Shown here: in pieces, positions 1-5,774 of the stretch
Numbering within the stretch: the stretch's first letter is position 1
Layout: each line of letters begins with the position of its first letter
From: Chryseobacterium gleum
GTDB taxonomy: Bacteria > Bacteroidota > Bacteroidia > Flavobacteriales_D > Crocinitomicaceae
Assembly: GCA_945877005.1 (NCBI GenBank)
Contig: CAMCQL010000133.1
Span: 1-5,774 of the forward strand
Length of the DNA: 5,774 nucleotides
Direction of reading: 5' to 3'
Notes under the pieces: generated by a model
The model's input: only the letters and a program-made list of their open reading frames with translations
Databases searched by the model: none
Told to the model about the DNA's origin: nothing
Program-made: the position numbers and the translations under genes

Positions 1-578
1 TCAGAATTAGTATAGCCTTGACAAAAGAATATTTTTTCGTAAATATCGTTTTTGTAGGAAGTTGTCGTGGTGTTGAAATCAGAATAATTTACTTCTTCGT
101 AGTCGACACATTGTTTAGATTCAAAGAATCGATACGCTTCTTCCATGAAAGTTTCGGTAGATACATAATGAGCATGATCAATTGTTCCTGTTCCAAAATT
201 ATTTTTAGGGTTGGAAAATGCGTTATCTTCTGGAGTAATTTGGTTTAAGTACGAGTTATATTCTGATTGAAGTTGTTTTTTACACCACTCATCACGTTCT
301 TGTTCGTGAGCAAAAATTCTTCGAATACTAATTGGATGGAAGAAATTCGCTCCTACTAACGTTTCAATTCGTTTATAAAAAGACTCAAGATAGGGAGTAA
401 AGTCATCTACTCTCCAGCTTTTTGTGGTACGTCTGAAAACAATAGGATTTATCAATCCAGCTGCAACCATTGAACTATAGTTTTTTTTCGCATCGATCAA
501 CTTAAAAGGAATCTTGCGCTCGTACATTGAAAAAGCGAGACTTAAACCAGCGATGCCGCCACCAACAATTAAATGCAT
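1..578 (-). CDS. FAD-dependent oxidoreductase, DAO-like (partial, 3' end beyond left edge)
   Basis: The minus-strand frame opens with ATG at 578-576 and stays open for 192 codons to the window edge, so only the N-terminal part is visible. It begins MHLIVGGGIAGLSLA, a dinucleotide-binding beta-alpha-beta fold with the GxGxxG signature at residues 6-11 and an acidic residue (Asp29, in KLIDA) at the end of the second strand, where it would bind the FAD ribose. The segment AAGLINP (about 39-45) and a later GTGTIDHAHYVS stretch (129-140) fit the D-amino-acid-oxidase-like superfamily, as does FFCQGYT (184-190), which resembles the strand before a second FAD contact. The substrate cannot be told from the sequence. 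The start lies 3 bases after the comF stop, which suggests one transcript and translational coupling. The FAD fold is clear; the exact subfamily is inferred. Confidence 0.85.
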   Translation of the reverse strand, partial: MHLIVGGGIAGLSLAFSMYERKIPFKLIDAKKNYSSMVAAGLINPIVFRRTTKSWRVDDFTPYLESFYKRIETLVGANFFHPISIRRIFAHEQERDEWCKKQLQSEYNSYLNQITPEDNAFSNPKNNFGTGTIDHAHYVSTETFMEEAYRFFESKQCVDYEEVNYSDFNTTTTSYKNDIYEKIFFCQGYTNS

Positions 579-581
579 GGG

Positions 582-1301
582 TTAATTTTTTGTGTATGCT
601 AAGCTAATAATACTAATTTGAATGTCTGGAAATTTTTCTTTTAAAACTTGAATACATGTTTCAAGTGTAGCGCCTGTCGTAATAACATCGTCCACAAGGG
701 CAATGTGTTTGTACACAGAAGTTGTTTTACCTATTCTAAAAGAATTAGTTACATTTTGAAAACGTTTTTCTTTTGAGTTTTGAGTTTGACTTTTGGTGTT
801 TTTTGACTTTATAAGAAGCGCTTCGTCAATAGGTGTATTTAGTTCAAAATTAATTCCCTTGCATAATTCTGTACTCTGATTGTATCCACGAACAAATCTT
901 TTTTTTGAGTGGATTGGAATTGGAATGAGTGCATCAATAGTATTAAACGATTCTATTTCCTTGAGTTTTTTACCAATTTCACTACCCAAATGTTGAGCTA
1001 AATGTTGGTTGTTCTTGTATTTGATTTGATGAATCAAGTGTTGACTAGGCCTGTTTTTTTCAAAGTAAAGCAAGCTATAAGTTGAAGCGATTAGATGACG
1101 GCCCCAAAATAATTTATCGAGCGGTGTACTTCCGATGTAGGTTTCAAAACGTGTGAAGTGAAGTTCATTTTGACAAATTGAACAAATTCCAAGTCCCTCC
1201 TGTGTTTCTTTTGAACAATTTAAACAATAGGTAGGGAAAAGAAGATGAAAAATAGACTCTTTCAAGGAACTTAAAATAGGTAGTAGGATGGTTTTTTTCA
1301 T
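582..1301 (-). CDS. comF: ComF family protein (phosphoribosyltransferase-like, competence-related)
   Basis: This is a 239-residue protein, a usual length for the ComF/GntX family. Near the N-terminus a zinc-finger-like pair is visible: C26-x2-C29 and C40-x2-C43. The type I phosphoribosyltransferase part follows, with LIPIPIH (125-131), the family hallmark RGYNQ (138-142) and a Gln/Lys/Arg-rich loop at about 170-184 (SQTQNSKEKRFQNV). The PRPP-binding loop is VDDVITTGAT at 203-212. In other bacteria ComF proteins are needed for uptake or processing of transforming DNA and are thought to be cytoplasmic. The enzymatic substrate of this family is not settled, so the role here is by family only. 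The ATG at 1301-1299 precedes the cysteine motif by 25 residues, as is normal; no clear Shine-Dalgarno sequence precedes it. It is the first gene of a leftward pair with the FAD oxidoreductase. Confidence 0.93.
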   Translation of the reverse strand: MKKTILLPILSSLKESIFHLLFPTYCLNCSKETQEGLGICSICQNELHFTRFETYIGSTPLDKLFWGRHLIASTYSLLYFEKNRPSQHLIHQIKYKNNQHLAQHLGSEIGKKLKEIESFNTIDALIPIPIHSKKRFVRGYNQSTELCKGINFELNTPIDEALLIKSKNTKSQTQNSKEKRFQNVTNSFRIGKTTSVYKHIALVDDVITTGATLETCIQVLKEKFPDIQISIISLAYTKN

Positions 1302-1397
1302 ATATTTCTTATAGGATAAAATTAATCAAAAAACAATTTAATTTTATTTTTGATTCAAATGTTTATGTTGTAATTTTACCATCCCATTGGAGTTTGT

Positions 1398-1412
1398 TGA
1401 TTTAAAAAATCA
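1398..1412. repeat. short palindrome TGATTT-N3-AAATCA
   Basis: A perfect 6-base inverted repeat with a 3-base centre lies in the comF/nrdB intergenic region. It could be half of a regulator site, but short palindromes of A and T are frequent at this base composition. It does not fit the FNR-type TTGAT-N4-ATCAA spacing. Functional meaning is unproven. Confidence 0.25.
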
Positions 1413-1430
1413 TCCGAATCGTACTTAATG

Positions 1431-1461
1431 AGTTGAATCAATTAACGAGAGTTATTCAACT
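1431..1461. repeat. inverted repeat AGTTGAAT / ATTCAACT upstream of nrdB
   Basis: Perfect 8-base arms (1431-1438 and 1454-1461) are separated by 15 bases. Within the loop a second small hairpin can form, TAAC-GAGA-GTTA (1443-1454), with a GNRA-type tetraloop; it overlaps the right arm, so the two are alternatives. The position 200-230 bases before nrdB, in a divergent promoter region, makes an operator possible. No known regulator consensus is recognised, and it is not followed by a T tract, so it is not a terminator. Confidence 0.35.
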
Positions 1462-1613
1462 TTATTTTGTTGATAAAGAGAAAGTAAATGTTTATTATTT
1501 TTTTTGGTGGTAGTGATTTAAATTAAGAAATTTGCAAGCTGAATTTTGTTTTTTTGAAAGTGAATTATTATTCCGATTTACATTCAAATAAAGTTTTGAA
1601 AAGCGAACAATGA

Positions 1614-1631
1614 ATAACGGTATTTCGTTAT
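1614..1631 (+). repeat. inverted repeat ATAACG-N6-CGTTAT before the nrdB start
   Basis: Perfect 6-base arms (1614-1619 and 1626-1631) flank a 6-base spacer (GTATTT) and end 33 bases before the nrdB ATG. It is either a small hairpin in the 5' leader or a dyad operator close to the promoter. Its location fits control of the reductase operon, but no protein is known to me that binds this sequence. Confidence 0.35.
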
Positions 1632-1664
1632 AGAAAGAGTTAACAACAAATAAAGTGTAGTTAT

Positions 1665-2645
1665 ATGAAACTAAATGAACCAATTTTAGAGCCAAACGAA
1701 GGAAGATTTGTGTTGTTTCCAATTCAACACAATGATATTTGGAGTTTTTACAAAAGAGCAGAGGCAAGTTTCTGGACAGCAGAAGAAATTGATTTGTCTG
1801 CGGATATCATAGATTGGGAAAATAAGTTGAATGAAAATGAAAAACATTTTATTAAACATATTTTAGCATTTTTTGCAGCTTCTGATGGTATCGTAAACGA
1901 AAATTTAGCGGAGAACTTTTTGTCTGAAGTACAATACACGGAGGCGAAGTTTTTCTACGGATTCCAAGTGGCTATTGAAAATATTCATTCAGAAACCTAT
2001 TCGTTACTTATTGATACTTATATCAAAGACACCGCTGATAAAAAGTATCTTTTTAATGCGATTGACACTTTAAGTTGTGTACGTAAAAAGGCAGATTGGG
2101 CGTTGAAATGGATTGAAAAAGGTTCTTTTGCGCAACGTTTGGTAGCTTTTGCTGCAGTGGAAGGAATTTTCTTTTCAGGTTCTTTTTGTGCTATTTTTTG
2201 GTTAAAAAAGAGAGGCTTAATGCCAGGTTTAGGTTTTTCAAACGAATTGATTTCTCGCGACGAAGGACTACATTGTGATTTTGCTTGTTTATTGTACAAT
2301 AATCATGTTGTAAATAAGTTGACTTCTGCTGAAATTAAAGAAATTATTTTAGATGCAGTAGAAATTGAGAAAGAGTTCATTTTAGAAGCATTGCCTGTAA
2401 AACTCATTGGCATGAACAGTGATTTAATGTCGCAGTATATTGAGTTTGTTGCCGATCGTTTGTTGGTTGAGTTGGGTAATGCAAAAGAATTTAATGTTTC
2501 CAACCCTTTTGATTTTATGGACATGCTTTCAATTCAAGGAAAATCAAATTTCTTTGAAAAAAGAGTTTCTGAATATCAAAAAGCAGGAGTTTTAAGTAAT
2601 ACATCTCAAACTGCAGGTGGATTTACTGTTGATGAAGATTTTTAA
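1665..2645 (+). CDS. nrdB: class Ia ribonucleoside-diphosphate reductase, beta subunit (eukaryotic-like NrdB)
   Basis: This is the 326-residue radical-generating subunit, which partners NrdA in the cytoplasm to make deoxyribonucleotides. All diiron ligands are present with canonical spacing: Asp74, Glu105, His108, Glu166, Glu200 and His203. The radical-bearing tyrosine is Tyr112 in ENIHSETY, and Trp37 (SFWTAEE) fits the conserved tryptophan of the long-range radical path. Tyr304 (SEYQK) fits the C-terminal relay tyrosine. The C-terminus FTVDEDF closely resembles the mammalian R2 tail FTLDADF that docks on the large subunit. Segments such as AFAAVEGIFFSGSF and SNELISRDEGLHCDFAC look nearly identical to animal R2 as I recall it. 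The ATG at 1665 puts the first ligand at a normal distance. The leader has a weak Shine-Dalgarno, typical of Bacteroidota. It is the first gene of the nrdBA operon, 20 bases before nrdA. Confidence 0.98.
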   Translation: MKLNEPILEPNEGRFVLFPIQHNDIWSFYKRAEASFWTAEEIDLSADIIDWENKLNENEKHFIKHILAFFAASDGIVNENLAENFLSEVQYTEAKFFYGFQVAIENIHSETYSLLIDTYIKDTADKKYLFNAIDTLSCVRKKADWALKWIEKGSFAQRLVAFAAVEGIFFSGSFCAIFWLKKRGLMPGLGFSNELISRDEGLHCDFACLLYNNHVVNKLTSAEIKEIILDAVEIEKEFILEALPVKLIGMNSDLMSQYIEFVADRLLVELGNAKEFNVSNPFDFMDMLSIQGKSNFFEKRVSEYQKAGVLSNTSQTAGGFTVDEDF

Positions 2646-2665
2646 TAGATTGATATAATAAAGGT

Positions 2666-5023
2666 ATGTACGTAGTTAAAAGAGATGGTCGTAAAGAAGT
2701 TGTGAAATTTGATAAAATCACAGCTCGTATTGTAAAAATGTGCTATGGTTTGGATTCCTTGGTTGTTCCTGAGGCGGTAGCAATGAAAGTGATTGAGGGG
2801 ATTTACGACGGAGTTTCAACCACAGACTTGGACAATTTAGCGGCAGAAGTGGCAGCAGCAAAAACAATTGATCATCCAGATTATGCGTTGCTTGCTTCGA
2901 GAATTGCAGTTTCTAACTTACACAAAGAAACGAAAAAGTCCTTCTCAGAAGTAATGGAGGATATGTATAATTTTATTGATCCTAAAACAAATCAACCAGC
3001 AGCTTTAATTGCGGACGATGTGTTTGAAGTGATTCAAGCAAACAAAGAAATTTTAGATTCAAGTATCATATATGACCGTGATTTTAGATACGATTATTTC
3101 GGTTTTAAAACGTTAACACGTTCTTATCTACTTCGAATAAATGGAGATATCGTTGAGCGACCACAACAAATGTTGATGCGCGTTTCTGTTGGTATCCATA
3201 AAGGAGATATTGCTTCTGCAATTAAAACCTACAACATGATGTCTGAAGGTTGGTTTACACATGCTACACCAACTTTATTTAATGCGGGTACTCCAAAACC
3301 ACAAATGTCTTCTTGTTTTTTATTGACGATGAAAGACGATAGCATCGAAGGGATTTATGATACGTTGAAACAATGTGCTCAAATTTCTCAATCAGCAGGA
3401 GGAATCGGACTTGCTATCCATGACATTCGCGCTACAGGTTCTTACATCCGTGGTACAAACGGTACTTCGAATGGTATCGTTCCTATGCTTCGTGTTTTCA
3501 ACGATACAGCTCGTTATGTAGACCAAGGTGGAGGAAAACGTAAAGGTTCTTTTGCAATGTACATTGAGCCATGGCATGCAGACATCTTCGATTTCTTAGA
3601 TTTAAGAAAAAATCATGGTAAAGAGGAGTCAAGAGCAAGAGATTTATTTTATGCATTGTGGATTCCAGATTTATTCATGAAGCGTGTTGAAACGAACGGT
3701 ACTTGGACTTTGATGTGTCCAAACGAATGTCCGGGTCTTGCAGATACGCATAGTGAAGAGTTTGATGCTTTGTATTTAAAATACGAATCAGAAGGTAAAG
3801 GAAGAAAAACCATTAAAGCCCAAGATTTGTGGTTTAAAATCTTAGAATCTCAAATAGAAACAGGTACTCCCTATATGTTGTACAAGGATTCTGCGAATGC
3901 TAAGTCGAACCAACAAAATTTAGGTACAATCAAATCTTCTAATTTATGTACTGAAATTATTGAATATACATCACCGGATGAGGTTGCTGTATGTAATTTA
4001 GCATCGATTGCATTGCCTAAATTTGTAACAGAAGATGGTGCTTTTGATCACAATAAATTATTTGACGTAACCTATCAAGCAACGGTTAACTTAAACAGAA
4101 TTATTGACGGAAATTATTACCCAGTAAAAGAAGCTGAGAATTCTAACTTACGTCACAGACCAATTGGTTTAGGAGTACAAGGACTAGCAGATGCATTTAT
4201 TTTAATGCGTTATCCTTTTGAATCGGAAGAAGCTAAAGTTTTAAATAAAGAAATTTTTGAAACTATCTATTATGCAGCGATGACTGCTTCTAAAGATTTA
4301 GCGAAACTTGAAGGTCCATATACTACTTTTAAAGGTTCTCCTTTATCGAAAGGTGTTTTTCAATTCGATATGTGGAATGTAACTCCTTCTTCTAGATGGG
4401 AATGGGATGTATTAAGAAATGAAGTGATGGAGCATGGTGTAAGAAATTCATTGCTTTTAGCACCAATGCCAACTGCTTCAACTGCTCAAATTCTTGGAAA
4501 TAACGAATGTTTTGAGCCATATACTTCTAATATCTATACACGTAGAGTTCTTTCTGGTGAGTTTATCATAGTCAACAAACACCTTTTGAAAGACCTTGTT
4601 AAAGAAGGTTTGTGGAACAAAGACATGAGAACTAAGTTGATGATTTCTAATGGTTCTGTTCAAAACATCCCTGAAATTCCTGGAAATTTGAAAGAATTGT
4701 ATAAAACAGCTTGGGAAATTTCTCAGAAATCAATTCTTGATTTAGCTGCGGATCGCGGGGCTTATATTTGTCAATCACAGTCTTTGAACATTTTTATGGA
4801 AAATGCTAATTTCGGAAAATTAACTTCGATGCATTTCTATGGATGGAAAAAAGGATTGAAAACTGGAATGTACTACTTGAGAACAAAAGCAGCTACGGAT
4901 GCAATTAAATTTACAGTAGACAAAAACTTTGCTAAAGAGCCTGAATTAAATACAGTTGAACCAAAATCATCTCCTGAAGTTTGTTCAGTTGAAGATGAGA
5001 ATTGTGATTCTTGTGAAGGATAA
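2666..5023 (+). CDS. nrdA: class Ia ribonucleoside-diphosphate reductase, alpha subunit (eukaryotic-like NrdA)
   Basis: This is the 785-residue catalytic subunit, reducing NDPs to dNDPs with the radical supplied by NrdB. An ATP-cone allosteric domain occupies about residues 1-92 (KRDGRKEVVKFDKI near the start). It includes Asp56, the counterpart of human Asp57 needed for dATP inhibition, so feedback control is probably kept. The ten-stranded barrel carries the active site: redox pair Cys217 and Cys443, thiyl-radical Cys428, and Asn426 and Glu430 in SNLCTE. Tyr736-Tyr737 (GMYYLRT) relay the radical. The tail has Cys773, Cys780 and Cys783 (last two CxxC), which should pass electrons from thioredoxin or glutaredoxin. 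Length and sequence are close to human RRM1 (792 residues). An AAGG at 2661-2664 sits only one base before the ATG, too close for a good Shine-Dalgarno. The gene is complete and ends before a strong terminator. Confidence 0.98.
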   Translation: MYVVKRDGRKEVVKFDKITARIVKMCYGLDSLVVPEAVAMKVIEGIYDGVSTTDLDNLAAEVAAAKTIDHPDYALLASRIAVSNLHKETKKSFSEVMEDMYNFIDPKTNQPAALIADDVFEVIQANKEILDSSIIYDRDFRYDYFGFKTLTRSYLLRINGDIVERPQQMLMRVSVGIHKGDIASAIKTYNMMSEGWFTHATPTLFNAGTPKPQMSSCFLLTMKDDSIEGIYDTLKQCAQISQSAGGIGLAIHDIRATGSYIRGTNGTSNGIVPMLRVFNDTARYVDQGGGKRKGSFAMYIEPWHADIFDFLDLRKNHGKEESRARDLFYALWIPDLFMKRVETNGTWTLMCPNECPGLADTHSEEFDALYLKYESEGKGRKTIKAQDLWFKILESQIETGTPYMLYKDSANAKSNQQNLGTIKSSNLCTEIIEYTSPDEVAVCNLASIALPKFVTEDGAFDHNKLFDVTYQATVNLNRIIDGNYYPVKEAENSNLRHRPIGLGVQGLADAFILMRYPFESEEAKVLNKEIFETIYYAAMTASKDLAKLEGPYTTFKGSPLSKGVFQFDMWNVTPSSRWEWDVLRNEVMEHGVRNSLLLAPMPTASTAQILGNNECFEPYTSNIYTRRVLSGEFIIVNKHLLKDLVKEGLWNKDMRTKLMISNGSVQNIPEIPGNLKELYKTAWEISQKSILDLAADRGAYICQSQSLNIFMENANFGKLTSMHFYGWKKGLKTGMYYLRTKAATDAIKFTVDKNFAKEPELNTVEPKSSPEVCSVEDENCDSCEG

Positions 5024-5046
5024 TATTAATTGATTCAATTCAAATG

Positions 5047-5075
5047 AAGGGTGGCTTTTGAAGTCACCCTTTTTT
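5047..5075 (+). terminator. intrinsic terminator of the nrdBA operon
   Basis: An 11-base-pair stem (5047-5057 with 5061-5071, one G-T wobble at 5054/5064) closes a TTG loop. Its core is GGGTGGC pairing with GTCACCC. The T run 5070-5075 follows directly. It lies 23 bases after the nrdA stop. The minus strand has no comparable T run after the hairpin, so it should act mainly on rightward transcription. Confidence 0.88.
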
Positions 5076-5198
5076 GTGCACCTTGAACGCATAACGCATT
5101 TATCAAAAGACAAAGAGTTTCGTTTGTTAACTCCTATCAATGGTGAGCCTGTCTTTTTTCTAGATTCAACGCTCAATTATCAATCTAAATGGTGGTAG
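5076..5198 (+). other. short unidentified open frame, possible gene remnant
   Basis: This frame starts with GTG at 5076, immediately after the terminator T run, and ends at TAG 5196-5198, giving 40 codons. It has no ATG; the same frame is open further upstream through the terminator to a TGA at 5031-5033. Its second half reads like a soluble, protein-like sequence (EFRLLTPINGEPVFFLD, then LNYQSKWW at the end) rather than low-complexity AT-rich noise. I do not recognise a family. No ribosome binding site is visible and the start would lie within the terminator region, so translation is doubtful. It may be the 3' fragment of a lost gene, or chance. A 7-base tandem repeat (AACGCAT twice, 5086-5099) lies in its first part. 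The opposite strand is also open here without known motifs. Confidence 0.25.
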
Positions 5199-5255
5199 TT
5201 ACTTTTTGAGTGATTTTAATCATAATGAAGTATGTATTTTATAACTAATATTTCA

Positions 5256-5364
5256 TCATTTTTTGATTAAACCATATATCTGATTTAGTTTTTTCTTGTC
5301 TATTTTTTTGCTAGTAGAGATAATCTTCCCAAGATTCATCCACAAAAATGAATTTATTACTCAT
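5256..5364 (-). pseudogene. yoeB: YoeB-family toxin pseudogene (nonsense, frameshift, truncated)
   Basis: The reading frame starts with ATG at 5364-5362, overlapping the antitoxin stop by 8 bases, the usual arrangement of a YefM/YoeB operon. It reads MSNKFIFVDESWEDYLY and then TAG (5313-5311), where YoeB proteins have Trp (E. coli: ESWDDYLYWQ). The next codon is CAA (Gln), as expected after that Trp, so the simplest event is TGG to TAG. After an A7 tract (5309-5303) the homology continues in another frame as IDKKKLNQIYGLIKK, resembling the YoeB helix around DKR..KKINELIKD, before TGA at 5258-5256. A full toxin has about 84 residues. The regions that carry the catalytic Glu, Arg and C-terminal His/Tyr (FWSRRI, EHRLVY, CRYHY) are not found downstream. 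A toxin enzyme, normally a ribosome-dependent mRNA endonuclease, cannot be made. The left boundary is approximate. Confidence 0.85.
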
Positions 5365-5611
5365 CTATTAGATTTTGAGTCGATGAGTTTCCGGATTTTA
5401 ACTTCTCGATTGCGGAATCTAATCTTCTTTCATTCTCATTTGAAGACATTTCATGTTGAGTAGCACAAAGTGAGTTGTACTCAGCTAATGACATAATCAC
5501 TATTCCATTATCCTTACCACGATAAATAATTAAGGTTTTAAAGTTTTGTGTCACTTTATCTAAATAGAGTTTAATATTTTTTCTAAAATCAGATAATGTT
5601 TTAGTTAGCAT
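5357..5611 (-). CDS. yefM: YefM/Phd family antitoxin (orphan)
   Basis: This 84-residue protein matches the type II antitoxin YefM in length and pattern. Its N-terminal part (SDFRKNIKLYLDKV, 7-20) forms the DNA-binding and dimerisation region. MSLAEYNSL (40-48) matches the family core (E. coli MSLEEYNSL). NENERRLDSAIEKLKSG (58-74) matches the C-terminal segment that wraps and neutralises YoeB (E. coli ANARRLMDSIDSLKSG). YefM dimers bind their own promoter and repress it, more tightly with toxin. The gene is intact with no stops or shifts, although its partner toxin, overlapping by 8 bases downstream, is destroyed. It may survive as a DNA-binding autorepressor, as a guard against related toxins elsewhere in the genome, or simply because its decay has not begun. 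The ATG at 5611 gives the expected family N-terminus; no strong Shine-Dalgarno precedes it. Confidence 0.92.
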   Translation of the reverse strand: MLTKTLSDFRKNIKLYLDKVTQNFKTLIIYRGKDNGIVIMSLAEYNSLCATQHEMSSNENERRLDSAIEKLKSGNSSTQNLIDE

Positions 5612-5727
5612 GACGATGAAAATTTACTCTTCTAATAATCTACATAAATAGTGGTTTGTAAATTAATTTTGGATATGCTTTATTTAGTTACTGTTTTACT
5701 AGTTAACACTTAAAAATTATCTACAAG

Positions 5728-5754
5728 CAAATTTAGATATCAAAAATTAATCAA
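5728..5754 (-). promoter_or_regulatory. possible Bacteroidota-type promoter for the yefM operon
   Basis: On the minus strand TAAATTTG (5735-5728) is a perfect match to the TAnnTTTG -7 element of Bacteroidota. A TTG (5754-5752) lies 16 bases upstream, slightly shorter than the usual spacing for the -33 element. Transcription would start near 5720 and leave a leader of about 110 bases before yefM, long for such an operon. The motif is short and the region AT-rich, so it may be chance. The remainder of 5612-5774 shows no gene and no convincing YefM operator palindrome. Confidence 0.3.
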
Positions 5755-5774
5755 TACGCCCGAACATTTTTACC

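Larger units (their letters stand above)
1302..1664. other. divergent intergenic region between comF and nrdB
   Basis: This 363-base, very AT-rich gap must hold the promoters of both the leftward comF unit and the rightward nrdBA operon. No convincing gene is seen: a minus-strand open frame overlapping its right half lacks family features and runs into nrdB. It contains three short inverted repeats, listed separately. I searched for the Bacteroidota -7 element TAnnTTTG. The only perfect plus-strand match (1345-1352, TATTTTTG) is over 300 bases before nrdB and lacks a TTG about 20 bases upstream. The near matches GAATTTTG (1541-1548) and AAGTTTTG (1591-1598) also lack one at the right spacing. 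The promoters therefore remain unassigned. No recognisable NrdR box was found. Confidence 0.6.

Noticed and set aside
18..248. Plus-strand open frame of 76 codons at the left end
   Set aside because: It is antisense to the clearly coding FAD oxidoreductase and has no protein-like motifs.
1468..1476. DnaA-box-like TTATCAACA on the minus strand upstream of nrdB, of interest because E. coli nrdAB is controlled by DnaA
   Set aside because: It is a single site with one mismatch to TTATCCACA in AT-rich DNA. There is no cluster of boxes, so chance is sufficient.
1495..1767. Minus-strand open frame of 90 codons overlapping the nrdB start
   Set aside because: It lies opposite the nrdB 5' end, has no family motif, and its composition reflects AT-rich intergenic DNA.
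1433..5038. The 13-mer TTGAATCAATTAA at 1433-1445 and its exact reverse complement at 5026-5038, flanking the nrdBA operon like inverted terminal repeats
   Set aside because: At this base composition a rough estimate gives about two such 13-base matches by chance in a window of this size. There is no transposase or target duplication, and nrdBA is core housekeeping.
4985..5176. Minus-strand open frame across the nrdA 3' end and terminator
   Set aside because: It runs through the terminator hairpin and into the antisense of nrdA, with no recognised motif. The plus-strand frame in the same place is at least as plausible.
5664..5671. Plus-strand TAATTTTG matching the TAnnTTTG promoter element
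   Set aside because: No TTG lies at a suitable upstream distance and no rightward gene follows within the window.

Overview
The window looks like a chromosomal segment of a low-GC member of the Bacteroidota, most likely Flavobacteriales. Three things point there: the AT-rich composition with weak Shine-Dalgarno sequences, the close resemblance of both ribonucleotide reductase subunits to the eukaryotic-type class Ia enzymes that this phylum carries, and the general style of the flanking genes. No species is claimed.

Layout. Positions 1-1301 hold a leftward two-gene unit: comF (ComF-family phosphoribosyltransferase), followed 3 bases later by an FAD-dependent oxidoreductase of the DAO type that runs off the left edge. 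A 363-base divergent intergenic region (1302-1664) separates it from the rightward nrdB-nrdA operon (1665-5023), which ends in a strong intrinsic terminator (5047-5075). From the right, a leftward YefM/YoeB-type toxin-antitoxin operon converges on this terminator. Its antitoxin (5357-5611) is intact, but the overlapping toxin reading frame is a wreck. The YoeB start and N-terminal motif are still readable, yet the conserved Trp codon has become TAG, the frame shifts at an A7 tract, and the catalytic C-terminal half is missing.

How it works together. NrdB supplies the diiron-tyrosyl radical and NrdA reduces ribonucleoside diphosphates to deoxyribonucleotides. The two are co-transcribed and every residue of the radical and catalytic chain that I checked is present. 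The ComF/oxidoreductase pair has no evident functional link to the reductase. The toxin-antitoxin remnant is the most unusual item: an orphan antitoxin beside a fossil toxin. A further short open frame (5076-5198) between the terminator and the fossil toxin may be another gene remnant, but I could not identify it.

I found no RNA genes, CRISPR arrays, insertion sequences or replication origin. I see no evidence in the window for a wholly new multi-gene system.
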